Positions 1 to 7,482 of a DNA stretch of 27,234 nt are shown here, piece after piece; the first letter of the stretch is position 1, and each line of letters starts with the position of its first letter. Location of the stretch: contig URPD01000021.1 in NCBI GenBank assembly GCA_900549645.1, forward strand, positions 1 through 27,234. The letters run 5' to 3'. The DNA comes from an uncultured Eubacteriales bacterium. GTDB taxonomy: Bacteria > Bacillota > Clostridia > Oscillospirales > Oscillospiraceae. Under the pieces are notes generated by a model, which was not told where the DNA came from, made no database searches, and saw nothing but the letters and a program-made list of their open reading frames with translations. Position numbers and translations under genes: made by a program.

Positions 1-55
1 GCTGCTTGAACAATTTGCGCTAAAAATATTTGTCTAACTTTTCGGGGTCACTTCA
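1..55 (+). mobile_element. Probable right end of an IS3/IS150-family insertion sequence (tail of transposase plus terminal inverted repeat)
   Basis: The first nine bases read Ala-Ala-stop in the plus frame. They are followed by a short AT-rich tail and then by TGTCTAACTTTTCGGGGTCA (31-50) and CTTCA (51-55). Read on the minus strand this is a TGAAGTGACCCCGAAAAGTT-type sequence, which I recognise as the terminal repeat style of IS150-like elements in Clostridia; their transposases also often end in Ala-Ala. The rest of the element would lie to the left of the window. Neither the partner repeat nor a target duplication can be seen, so this is recognition from memory rather than proof. Confidence 0.45.
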
Positions 56-85
56 CGGTGCTGTCCGGGATTATCTTTACCTATT

Positions 86-295
86 TCACTCGATGCCGAG
101 AACCTTGTAATCCTGCGCCTCGACGGCGGACTTCATCACATCGTCCGCGACGTCCTTGCTCAGGGTGACAACGGCGGTGCCGCTGACGTGGCTCACCTCG
201 GCGCTCTCAACGCCGTCTATGGCCTCAAGCGTCTTCTTGACGCGCGCCTCGCAGTGGCCGCACATCATACCTTCGATCTTCAGGGTCTTAGTCAT
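86..295 (-). CDS. Possible internally initiated CopZ-like copper chaperone (C-terminal HMA domain of CopA)
   Basis: An in-frame ATG at 293-295 inside copA opens a complete 69-residue HMA domain (MTKTLKIEG, then MMCGHC). It is preceded by a perfect AGGAGG (304-309 on the complement) with eight bases of A-rich spacing, as good as the best ribosome binding sites in the window. The site sits exactly at the junction between the linker and the domain. A free chaperone could therefore be made as well as the fused domain. The parallel is E. coli copA, where programmed frameshifting yields a free metal-binding domain. Whether this start is used is inference; the site may also be a relic of an ancestral separate copZ gene fused by loss of a stop codon. 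Confidence 0.4.
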   Translation of the reverse strand: MTKTLKIEGMMCGHCEARVKKTLEAIDGVESAEVSHVSGTAVVTLSKDVADDVMKSAVEAQDYKVLGIE

Positions 296-2581
296 TGCTT
301 TTTCCTCCTGTTTTACGGCTTTGTGCCGTTTTTTTACGTCATGCTTGCTGCTGTACATGTCAAAGAAATTCAGCCGCAGCGCGTTTGTGACAACGCAGAA
401 GCTGCTCAGGCTCATCGCCGCCGCGCCGAACATCGGGTTGAGCTTCCAGCCCAGCGCCGAGATGAACACGCCCGCCGCAAGCGGGATGCCGATGCAGTTA
501 TAGAAGAACGCCCAGAACAGGTTCTCCTTTATATTCCGCAGCGTCGCGCGGCCAAGGCGTATCGCCGCCGGAATGTCCGACAGCGCGCTGTGTATCAGCA
601 CGATGTCCGCAGCCTCAAGCGCGATATCCGCGCCCGCGCCGATTGCGATGCCGATGTCCGCGCGGGTCAGCGCTGGAGCGTCGTTTATGCCGTCGCCGAC
701 CATGGCAACTTTGCCGCGAGCCGCAAGCCCGCGCACGGCCTTCTCCTTGTCGTCGGGCAGCAGCTCCGCCATGACCTCGTCAACGCCCGCCTCGCGGCCG
801 ATAGCGGCGGCGGTGCGGCGGTTATCGCCAGTGAGCATGACGACCTGTACGCCCATATTCTTGAGCTGTCTGACCGCCTCGGCGCTGTCGGGCTTTATCG
901 CGTCCGCGACGGCGATGATGCCGAGAAGCTTACCGTCCCGCGCGAACAGCAGCGGGGTGCGGCCGCGCTCCGAAAGCTCGGCGGCCTGACTCTTCAGTCC
1001 GTCCGGAACCGTGGCCAGTCCTGAGATATACGCGAGGCTGCCGCCGATAAGCTCCGCGCCGTCCAGCGTGCAGCGCAGGCCGTTGCCGGGAAGCGCGGTA
1101 AAATCCGCAACCTCCTGCGGCACGATGCTCTCTTCCATCGCGCGCTCCATCACAGCGGTAGCCAGCGGATGCTCGCTGTGGCTCTCCAGCGCGGCGGCAA
1201 GCGTAAGCAGTTCGCTCTCGGTCACGCCATCCGCCGGAAGCAGCTCCGTCACGCGGGGCTTGCCCTCGGTGATGGTGCCGGTCTTGTCGAGCGCGACTAT
1301 CTCGGTACGCCCCGCGGCTTCAAGCGCGGCGGCGGTCTTGAACAGGACGCCGTGCTTTGCACCAAGCCCGCTGCCGACCATTATTGCGACAGGCGTCGCA
1401 AGGCCGAGCGCGCAGGGGCAGCTTATGACCAGCACGGATATCGCGCGGCCAAGCGCGAAGCCGACCGTCTGCCCCACGGCAAGCCAGACTATCAGCGTTA
1501 CGAGCGCGATGGACATGACTGTCGGCACGAATATGCCGGACACCTTGTCCGCAAGCTTCGCTATCGGCGCCTTTGTCGCCGCCGCGTCGCTGACCATGCG
1601 GATTATCTGCGACAGCGTCGTATCCTCGCCGATGCGCGTCGCGCGGCAGCGGATGTAGCCCGCCTGATTTATCGTCGCGGCGGAGACGCGATCCCCTTCT
1701 GTCTTATCGACCGGGATGCTTTCGCCGGTCAGTGCCGACTCGTCCACGGCGCTGCTGCCTTCGATGATGACGCCGTCAACGGGGATACTGTCGCCCGGAC
1801 GCACGGCAAACACATCGCCGAGCTGCACCTGCTCGACCGGAACCTCGACTTCCTCGCCGTTGCGGATGAGACGCGCGGTCTTGGGCGCGATGGACATCAG
1901 CGCCTTGAGCGCATCGGTTGTCTTGCCCTTGGAGCGAGCCTCCAGAAGCTTACCGACAGTGATGAGCGTGAGTATCATGGCGGCGGACTCGAAGTACAGC
2001 TCATCCATCAACTCCATACCGCCGCCGAGGCAGAGCTGATAGAGCGCATAGACGCTGTAAATGAAGGCCGCGCCGGAGCCGAGGGCGACTAGCGTGTCCA
2101 TATTCGGCGCGCGGTGAATGAGTCCCTTGAAGCCGCTGATGAAGAAGCGCTGGTTGATGACCATGACAATGACGGTCAGCAGCAGCTCCGTCAAGCCCAT
2201 CGCGGCATGACTGTGCGCGATCGGCTCCGGCAGCGGCCAGCCGAACATCATGTGCCCCATCGAGACGTACATCAGCGCCAGCAGGAACACGAGCGAGGCG
2301 ATGAGCCTCTTTTTGAGCGCGGGCGTGGCCTTGTCGGTCAGCGCATCCTCGGCGTTCGCGCGCGTCTGCGCCGGGGTCGCCGCGCCCTGAATGGACGCGC
2401 CATAGCCCGCCGCTTCTACCGCGGAAATGACGGCGGACGCGTCCACCGCGCCGTCAACGGACATTGAATTAGTAAGCAGGCTGACGGCACATTCCGTCAC
2501 GCCCGGCACTTCCGACACCGCTTTTTCCACCCGCGCACTGCACGCGGCGCAGCTCATGCCTGTAACATTAAAGTGCTGCAT
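86..2581 (-). CDS. copA: Copper-exporting P1B-type ATPase with N- and C-terminal heavy-metal-binding domains
   Basis: Membrane ATPase that would export Cu(I) from the cytoplasm (831 residues from the chosen start). An N-terminal HMA domain carries Cys11-x-x-Cys14 (GMSCAAC). The transmembrane core contains the TGES actuator loop (285-288), the CPC ion-binding motif (388-390) in CPCALGLATP, the phosphorylated Asp432 in DKTGT, and GDGINDAP. A basic linker then leads to a second HMA domain (about 763-831) with Cys774-x-x-Cys777 (MMCGHC). The longest frame starts at 2593, but that ATG is followed directly by GAGG and forms part of a GGAGG site five bases upstream of the ATG at 2581; 2581 is therefore the likely start. 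The gene has its own promoter (2626-2654). No copper regulator is adjacent. CPC and MxCxxC favour copper over zinc or cadmium. Confidence 0.93.
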   Translation of the reverse strand: MQHFNVTGMSCAACSARVEKAVSEVPGVTECAVSLLTNSMSVDGAVDASAVISAVEAAGYGASIQGAATPAQTRANAEDALTDKATPALKKRLIASLVFLLALMYVSMGHMMFGWPLPEPIAHSHAAMGLTELLLTVIVMVINQRFFISGFKGLIHRAPNMDTLVALGSGAAFIYSVYALYQLCLGGGMELMDELYFESAAMILTLITVGKLLEARSKGKTTDALKALMSIAPKTARLIRNGEEVEVPVEQVQLGDVFAVRPGDSIPVDGVIIEGSSAVDESALTGESIPVDKTEGDRVSAATINQAGYIRCRATRIGEDTTLSQIIRMVSDAAATKAPIAKLADKVSGIFVPTVMSIALVTLIVWLAVGQTVGFALGRAISVLVISCPCALGLATPVAIMVGSGLGAKHGVLFKTAAALEAAGRTEIVALDKTGTITEGKPRVTELLPADGVTESELLTLAAALESHSEHPLATAVMERAMEESIVPQEVADFTALPGNGLRCTLDGAELIGGSLAYISGLATVPDGLKSQAAELSERGRTPLLFARDGKLLGIIAVADAIKPDSAEAVRQLKNMGVQVVMLTGDNRRTAAAIGREAGVDEVMAELLPDDKEKAVRGLAARGKVAMVGDGINDAPALTRADIGIAIGAGADIALEAADIVLIHSALSDIPAAIRLGRATLRNIKENLFWAFFYNCIGIPLAAGVFISALGWKLNPMFGAAAMSLSSFCVVTNALRLNFFDMYSSKHDVKKRHKAVKQEEKAMTKTLKIEGMMCGHCEARVKKTLEAIDGVESAEVSHVSGTAVVTLSKDVADDVMKSAVEAQDYKVLGIE

Positions 2582-2605
2582 GGTTTCCTCCATGGATATT
2601 GCATT

Positions 2606-2619
2606 GTACCGCTTGGTAC
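2606..2619 (-). promoter_or_regulatory. Inverted repeat at the copA transcription start, candidate operator
   Basis: GTACC-N4-GGTAC is a perfect 5-bp inverted repeat. It lies just downstream of the copA -10 box, at about +1 to +14 of the predicted transcript, where a repressor would block initiation. It does not match closely any copper-repressor site I can name, so the regulator is unknown. Confidence 0.4.
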
Positions 2620-2625
2620 GTCTGC

Positions 2626-2654
2626 ATTATATTACCCGTTTTTTGCGCCGTCAA
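2626..2654 (-). promoter_or_regulatory. copA promoter, near-consensus vegetative type
   Basis: On the minus strand a TTGACG -35 box (2649-2654) is separated by exactly 17 bases from a perfect TATAAT -10 box (2626-2631). The start codon at 2581 would leave a leader of about 40 nt. Confidence 0.75.
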
Positions 2655-2717
2655 GTCTTTGGTTAGATTCCTCAAACCTGAATATTAATTTTTGTGCAAA
2701 TGAACAACATAATCAGT

Positions 2718-2744
2718 AAATAATATTATGCAAATAATATTATG
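2718..2744. repeat. Two tandem 13-bp AT-rich direct repeats
   Basis: AAATAATATTATG occurs at 2718-2730 and again at 2732-2744, a 14-bp period. Each copy contains the palindrome ATAATATTAT. They lie between the copA promoter and the end of the upstream minus-strand gene. They could be a protein-binding site or simply AT-rich spacer; they are too far from the copA -35 box (about 64 bp) for a standard UP element. Confidence 0.5.
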
Positions 2745-2767
2745 TCTATATGATTATGTAAATCAAA

Positions 2768-2795
2768 TCCCTCCTGCGCAATCGCACGGGAGGGA
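2768..2795 (-). terminator. Probable terminator of the ilvA-ridA-EEP unit
   Basis: TCCCTCCTGCG and CGCACGGGAGGGA form a stem of roughly ten pairs, with one wobble and one mismatch, just after the stop at 2803. On the minus strand it is followed by ATTTGATTTA rather than a clean U-run, so it may be only moderately efficient. Confidence 0.5.
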
Positions 2796-2802
2796 AAAGA
2801 CT

Positions 2803-3882
2803 TTATTTTTCAAGCACCACGGTGACGAGCACCGGGTTGTGATCCGAATTTTCAAATCCGGCGTCAACGGTCTCAACAGTTTTCAGCTGCACGTTCGGCG
2901 AGAGGATCAGCCCGTCGATAACGTAATGCTGGGTGTTCTCCGTATCGCTCGCGTCGTAGGGCTGGTTCAGCAGGCGGCAGGACGGCACGGACAGGTCATA
3001 TGCCAACGTCCAGCCTTCGGGGGCAGTGTCCTCCGCGAGGATGCCAGGCTCCCAGTTTTCGGGGTGGGTGTTCGGGTAAATGTCAAGGCTTCCGGGGAAA
3101 ACCTGATTGAAGTCCCCGCCCGCGATGACGTAGTTGCCCTTCTCATACTCGGACTGGATGAACTCGCGCAGCTGCTTTGTCTGGGCGATCTTGCCCTCGC
3201 CGTCGTCATAGGCTTCGAGATGCAGATTGACGAGCACAAGCTGCTTGTCGCTGCCCTCGATGGGCAGATAGCTGACGAGAAGGCAGCGCTTGAGATTTGC
3301 GGTGCTTACCGGCCAGCTGAACGGACACGGCAGGGCGATGCGCTCCGCCGAAGATATCTCGTACCTCGTCGTCGTGAACAGGCCGCTGTTGACTCTGCCT
3401 ATCGGCGGCCACGGAATCGGGACATAGGGGCAGGAGTAGTTCAGCGCGTGAACACCTTTGCCTCGGATTACGTATGTGCTCTCGTCAATGCGGTAGGTGC
3501 GCGCGGAATCCACGTCCACCTCCTGAAGCATCATCAGATCCGGGGACAGTACGCCCAGCGTGTCGGAGATGCCGTTGAGGTACTTTTCGACGGTAGCCTT
3601 ATCGGCGGAGGTTTTCTTCGTGCCGCCATCCATAAAGAAGTCCTCGTCCTCACCGAGTCCTGCGTAGCCAATGTTCCAGCTCAGAACGGTCAGCTCCTCG
3701 CCCGCCTGAAGCTGCGGTGAAACGGGGTCGGCAACGCCGCCGTCGTGCTCCTCGCATATCACCTCAAGCTGCTCGACGTCCGCGGGGCGGTACTCGGTTA
3801 TGGTCAGAAACAGGATGCCGAGTGCCGCGAGCGCAACTACGGCTCCAAGCACGCAGAGAACGACTTTCAGTGCCTTTTTCAT
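2803..3882 (-). CDS. Membrane-anchored endonuclease/exonuclease/phosphatase (EEP) family hydrolase
   Basis: A metal-dependent phosphodiesterase/nuclease-fold protein of 359 residues; the substrate cannot be told from sequence. An N-terminal hydrophobic segment (about residues 5-27, preceded by Lys) would anchor it, with the catalytic domain outside. Family motifs are visible in order: LSWNIG (Asn70), LMMLQEVD (Glu111), GGDFNQ, and the C-terminal SDHNP (His348). The longest frame begins at a GTG (3903). The ATG at 3882 is preferred because it overlaps the ridA stop as ATGA and places the basic-hydrophobic signal at the very N-terminus. It is the last gene of a minus-strand unit after ilvA and ridA. 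Its link to threonine catabolism is not obvious and may be only co-transcription. Confidence 0.8.
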   Translation of the reverse strand: MKKALKVVLCVLGAVVALAALGILFLTITEYRPADVEQLEVICEEHDGGVADPVSPQLQAGEELTVLSWNIGYAGLGEDEDFFMDGGTKKTSADKATVEKYLNGISDTLGVLSPDLMMLQEVDVDSARTYRIDESTYVIRGKGVHALNYSCPYVPIPWPPIGRVNSGLFTTTRYEISSAERIALPCPFSWPVSTANLKRCLLVSYLPIEGSDKQLVLVNLHLEAYDDGEGKIAQTKQLREFIQSEYEKGNYVIAGGDFNQVFPGSLDIYPNTHPENWEPGILAEDTAPEGWTLAYDLSVPSCRLLNQPYDASDTENTQHYVIDGLILSPNVQLKTVETVDAGFENSDHNPVLVTVVLEK

Positions 3883-4250
3883 AACTCGGCGATTACCTCG
3901 CACTCAAGCAGCACGTCCTTGGGCAGGTGCGAGACCTCGACGCAGGAGCGCGCGGGGAAGGGCTCGGTAAAATACTTGGCGTAGATGGCGTTGATCGCGC
4001 CGAAATCGTCCATATGGCGGATAAAAACGGTGGTCTTGACGACGCGGCTGATGTCGCTTCCCGCGGCCTTGAGCAGCTCCGCGACGTTCTTGAACACCTG
4101 ATTTGCCTGCGCTTCGAGTCCGTCCGCTATCGCGCCGGTCTCCGGTATGATGGGGATCTGGCCGGAGCAGAACACGAGATTACCGACGATCTGCGCCTGA
4201 GAATAGGGGCCGATCGCCGCCGGGGCTTTGTCTGTTGATACGGTTTTCAT
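3879..4250 (-). CDS. ridA: RidA family enamine/imine deaminase
   Basis: RidA (YjgF/YER057c/UK114 family, 123 residues, normal length) hydrolyses the reactive enamine/imine intermediates released by PLP-dependent dehydratases, to 2-ketobutyrate or pyruvate plus ammonia. Conserved landmarks: IGPYSQA near the N-terminus, FCSGQIP, the substrate-carboxylate Arg101 in PARSCVEV, and the acidic C-terminus LECEVIAEL with Glu117. A strong AAGGAGG site lies just upstream of ATG 4250. It sits 54 bp after the threonine ammonia-lyase gene in the same direction, which directly matches its known role. The stop overlaps the next gene by 4 nt. Confidence 0.95.
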   Translation of the reverse strand: MKTVSTDKAPAAIGPYSQAQIVGNLVFCSGQIPIIPETGAIADGLEAQANQVFKNVAELLKAAGSDISRVVKTTVFIRHMDDFGAINAIYAKYFTEPFPARSCVEVSHLPKDVLLECEVIAEL

Positions 4251-4304
4251 TTTGAAATTTCCTCCTTTTGTGATATTTAAACTATTTTTGACTCAAATAT
4301 GTTA

Positions 4305-5513
4305 TCAGTCCATCAGGATGATGTAGCCGTGATTCTTCAGCGCGTCCATGACGGCCTTGCCGTGCTCCTCGCCGGCGACCTCGCAGGCTATGCTGACGGT
4401 CGTCTCGTTCGGGTTCAGCCCCTGACTGAGCTTGTCGTGCTGCACGGTGAGGATGTTCGCGCTCATGGAGGCGAGGATGTGCAGCAGCTGCTCCAGACTG
4501 CCCGGACGGTCAAGCAGCTTGACCGCGAACTTTATGCGGCGGTGCCGCGCGACGAGTCCCTGCTCGATAATGCTCTGCACGAAGCTGACGTCGATATTGC
4601 CGCCGGACATGATGCAAACGACGCGCTTGCCCTTCACATCAAGCTTTCCGCTGAGCACTGCGGCGAGCGGCGTAGCGCCCGCAGGCTCAACTATCTGCTT
4701 GCAGCGCTCCATGAGCAGCAGTATCGCGGAGGATATCTCCATATCCGACACCGTGACCACACCGTCGGCATATCGGCTGATGAGGTCGACCGTGATGTCT
4801 CCCGGCGACTTGACGGCGATACCGTCGGCAATGGTGGAGGCCGTGTCGGTCGATATCAGGCGCTTGGCCTTGAAGCTCCGGGCGATGGCGTCCGCCCCCT
4901 CGGCCTGTACGCCGTACACCTTAACGCGCGGGTTTATCTGCTTTATCGCGGCCGCGACTCCGGCCAGAAGACCGCCACCGCCCGCCGGGGCGATGACTAT
5001 ATCCACGCTCGGCAGATCGCCGAGTATTTCAAGGCCGAGAGTGCCCTGACCGGCGATGACCTCAATGTCGTTATACGGATGCAGGAAGGTTGCCCCCTCT
5101 TCCTCGCATATCTCGCAGGCGCGCTTGTACGCATCGTCATAGCAGTCCCCTGCGAGGACGACCCTTGCGCCGTAGTTCTCCGTCGCCTGTACCTTTGCGA
5201 TGGGCGCGGCCTTGGGCATAACTATCGTGGCCGGGATACCGAATTTTCTTGCCGCGCAGGCGACGCCCTGCGCATGGTTCCCGGCGGATGAGGCAACGAC
5301 CGCCTGAAGCCCGCCGCGTTCCATGAGCGCGGCGATCTTATTGCTCGCGCCGCGTATTTTAAATGAGCCGGTCTTCTGGCGATTCTCACATTTCAGGTAG
5401 ATATCGCCGCCGGTCATGGCGGAAAAAGTTGCGGAATGGTCAAGCTCCGTGTGGTGCAGGATTGGCTTCAGCCGCTCTGCCGCAAGCTCGAAATCTTTCA
5501 GTTCGATGTTCAT
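4305..5513 (-). CDS. ilvA: Threonine ammonia-lyase (threonine dehydratase) with C-terminal ACT domain
   Basis: PLP enzyme that deaminates L-threonine to 2-oxobutyrate, feeding isoleucine synthesis or propionate/energy metabolism. From the ATG at 5513 it has 402 residues, the usual size of the class with one C-terminal ACT domain. PLP-Lys52 lies in TGSFKIRGA, SSAGNHAQG follows at about 75-83, and the phosphate-binding loop GGGGL is at 178-182. The ACT domain (about 325-402, KFAVKLLDRPGSL) suggests allosteric control. The longest frame starts 90 nt upstream, but it runs through the promoter and has no ribosome binding site; ATG 5513 has GGGAGG eight bases before it. The neighbouring ridA supports the assignment. 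Biosynthetic IlvA versus catabolic TdcB cannot be settled from sequence alone. Confidence 0.93.
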   Translation of the reverse strand: MNIELKDFELAAERLKPILHHTELDHSATFSAMTGGDIYLKCENRQKTGSFKIRGASNKIAALMERGGLQAVVASSAGNHAQGVACAARKFGIPATIVMPKAAPIAKVQATENYGARVVLAGDCYDDAYKRACEICEEEGATFLHPYNDIEVIAGQGTLGLEILGDLPSVDIVIAPAGGGGLLAGVAAAIKQINPRVKVYGVQAEGADAIARSFKAKRLISTDTASTIADGIAVKSPGDITVDLISRYADGVVTVSDMEISSAILLLMERCKQIVEPAGATPLAAVLSGKLDVKGKRVVCIMSGGNIDVSFVQSIIEQGLVARHRRIKFAVKLLDRPGSLEQLLHILASMSANILTVQHDKLSQGLNPNETTVSIACEVAGEEHGKAVMDALKNHGYIILMD

Positions 5514-5543
5514 GCACAATGCCTCCCGATATCGGTTTTGTAC

Positions 5544-5572
5544 ATTATAGTACTTTACGGCGCTAAAGGCAA
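5544..5572 (-). promoter_or_regulatory. ilvA promoter
   Basis: Minus-strand TTGCCT (5567-5572), a 17-base spacer and a perfect TATAAT (5544-5549), about 30 bp before the start codon at 5513. It is arranged back-to-back with the divergent ABC exporter promoter, so one regulator could affect both. Confidence 0.7.
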
Positions 5573-5596
5573 TGCGCATTTTAATATTTGTTTTTA

Positions 5597-5625
5597 TTGC
5601 CACTATTTGCGGCTTATGGTATACT
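5597..5625 (+). promoter_or_regulatory. Promoter of the ABC exporter / cell-wall gene unit
   Basis: TTGCCA (5597-5602), a 17-base spacer and TATACT (5620-5625), about 30 bp upstream of ATG 5656. The -35 boxes of the two divergent promoters are only 24 bp apart. Confidence 0.7.
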
Positions 5626-5655
5626 ATATTGTATTATATTTTTTTGAGGACATTT

Positions 5656-7482
5656 ATGAAAACGGAAAAGGAAGAAGAGAACCACAGCAATTTCAGACTG
5701 ATATGGAGTTTTCTGAAGGGCAGTAAGGCGCTGTTTGCGGTGTGCATAATTTCGGCGGCGCTTATGGCGCTGGCGGACATGGTCATCCCGCAGATAATCC
5801 GCGCCGCGATAGACAACGCCATCGGCGGCGCCCCGGCGGATTACCCGGCGGCGGTCATGCGGCTTGTTGACCGCGCGGGCGGCTTCGCCTACCTCGGAGA
5901 GCACCTGTGGATAATGGCGCTGGCGATAGTCGCTGTCGCGCTCGTGAAGGCAATAAGCCAGTATCTCTTCCGCCTGACGAACTCCATGGCGGCGGAGACG
6001 ATGGTCAAGACCATGCGTGACGGGCTTTTTGAGCACATCGAGCATCTGCCATTCGCGTGGCACATGAAAAACCGCACCGGCGACATCATCCAGCGCTGCA
6101 CCTCGGATATAGACACGATGAAAAACTTCATCTCCGAGCAGATGACCTCCATACTTCGCATCATTATCCTGCTCGTGATGGCGGTCATATTCATGCTGGG
6201 CATGAACGTCCGGCTGACCTTCATCGCGCTGATACCCGTCCCGGTCATAATCGGTTACTCGCTGCTCTACTATAAGCGCGTCGGCGACGGCTTCCTTGAC
6301 TGCGACGAGAACGAAGGCAAGCTCTCGGCCATGGCGCAGGAGAATCTGACGGGCGTACGCGTCGTGCGCGCGTTCGGGCGCGAGCGCTATGAGCGTGACC
6401 GCTTCGAGGAGCAGAACGAGTACTACACCTCAAAGTGGGTGCGCCTTGCGAAGGTGATGAGCCGCTACTGGTCAAGCTCCGACGTGCTGTCCGGCACGGA
6501 GGTGCTGCTGGTCGTCGTGTTCGGCGCGGCGTTCTGCCTGCGCGGCGAGATGACGTCCGGCGAATATGTAGCCTTTATCTCGTATAATTCGATGCTGGTC
6601 TGGCCCGTGCGTATGCTCGGCCGCATGATATCCGAAATGAGCAAGGCCGGAGTATCCGTGGAGCGCATAGCGTATATTATGAATTCCCCCGTCGAGCAGG
6701 ACAAGCCCGGAACGACGGAGCCTGACCTGAGCGGTGACATCCGCTTTGAGCACGTAAGCTTCGCCTACGAGGGCTGCCCGGAGATTCTGCACGACATTGA
6801 CTTCACCATGCCCGCCGGCTCCGTCCTCGGCATCCTCGGCGGTACAGGCAGCGGTAAATCTACGATGATGTTTCTGCTTGACAAGCTCTATGAGCTGCCG
6901 CCCGAAAACGGCAGAATAAGCATCGGCGGCGTGGACATCAACGACATCAGCACGCCCTATCTGCGCGAAAACATCGGCATGGTGCTTCAGGAGCCGTTCC
7001 TGTTCTCGCGCTCCATCGCGGAGAACATCTCCATTGCGGGCGATAAAGTCGATATGACCGCCGTGCGTGAGGCTTCCCGCGCGGCCTGCCTCGACGAGAC
7101 CGTCGAGGGCTTCACGCAGGGCTACGACACCTTTGTCGGCGAGCGCGGAGTGACGCTCTCCGGCGGGCAGAAGCAGCGCGCCGCCATTGCGCGTACGCTC
7201 ATGCGCCGTCAGCCCATTATGATATTCGACGATTCCCTCTCCGCGGTCGACACCGAGACCGACGCGAAGATACGCGCCGAGCTTGAGCGGCGCTTCGGCT
7301 CGGCCAGCATTATCCTGATATCCCACAGGATAACCACCCTCGCCAAGGCCAGTCAGATACTCGTGCTTGACAAGGGGCGCATAGCCGAACGCGGCACACA
7401 CGACGAGCTTGTCGCCGCGAACGGGATATACCGCAAGATCTACGATATCCAGACCGCGGGCGCGGAGGAGGCGGCAAGATGA
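5656..7482 (+). CDS. Heterodimeric ABC exporter subunit with degenerate catalytic site (Asp for Glu)
   Basis: Type IV (B-family) multidrug/lipid-type exporter half, 608 residues: a six-helix membrane domain (about 25-330) followed by an ATPase domain. Walker A GGTGSGKST is at 395-403, a canonical LSGGQ signature at 501-505, Walker B ending FDD with Asp526 where the catalytic Glu is expected, and the switch His557 in SHR. This Glu-to-Asp change is typical of one half of asymmetric exporters such as TM287/288, LmrCD and BmrCD. The longest frame starts at 5572, inside the promoter; ATG 5656 has GAGGA five bases upstream and is the likely start. It overlaps the second subunit gene by 4 nt (ATGA), implying coupled, equimolar synthesis. 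The substrate is unknown. Confidence 0.92.
   Translation: MKTEKEEENHSNFRLIWSFLKGSKALFAVCIISAALMALADMVIPQIIRAAIDNAIGGAPADYPAAVMRLVDRAGGFAYLGEHLWIMALAIVAVALVKAISQYLFRLTNSMAAETMVKTMRDGLFEHIEHLPFAWHMKNRTGDIIQRCTSDIDTMKNFISEQMTSILRIIILLVMAVIFMLGMNVRLTFIALIPVPVIIGYSLLYYKRVGDGFLDCDENEGKLSAMAQENLTGVRVVRAFGRERYERDRFEEQNEYYTSKWVRLAKVMSRYWSSSDVLSGTEVLLVVVFGAAFCLRGEMTSGEYVAFISYNSMLVWPVRMLGRMISEMSKAGVSVERIAYIMNSPVEQDKPGTTEPDLSGDIRFEHVSFAYEGCPEILHDIDFTMPAGSVLGILGGTGSGKSTMMFLLDKLYELPPENGRISIGGVDINDISTPYLRENIGMVLQEPFLFSRSIAENISIAGDKVDMTAVREASRAACLDETVEGFTQGYDTFVGERGVTLSGGQKQRAAIARTLMRRQPIMIFDDSLSAVDTETDAKIRAELERRFGSASIILISHRITTLAKASQILVLDKGRIAERGTHDELVAANGIYRKIYDIQTAGAEEAAR

Noticed and set aside
188..1024. 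Plus-strand open frame of 278 codons opposite copA
   Set aside because: It is antisense to a fully supported gene. The translation is Arg/Ala/His-rich with no motif or ribosome binding site; it is a by-product of GC-rich codon use.
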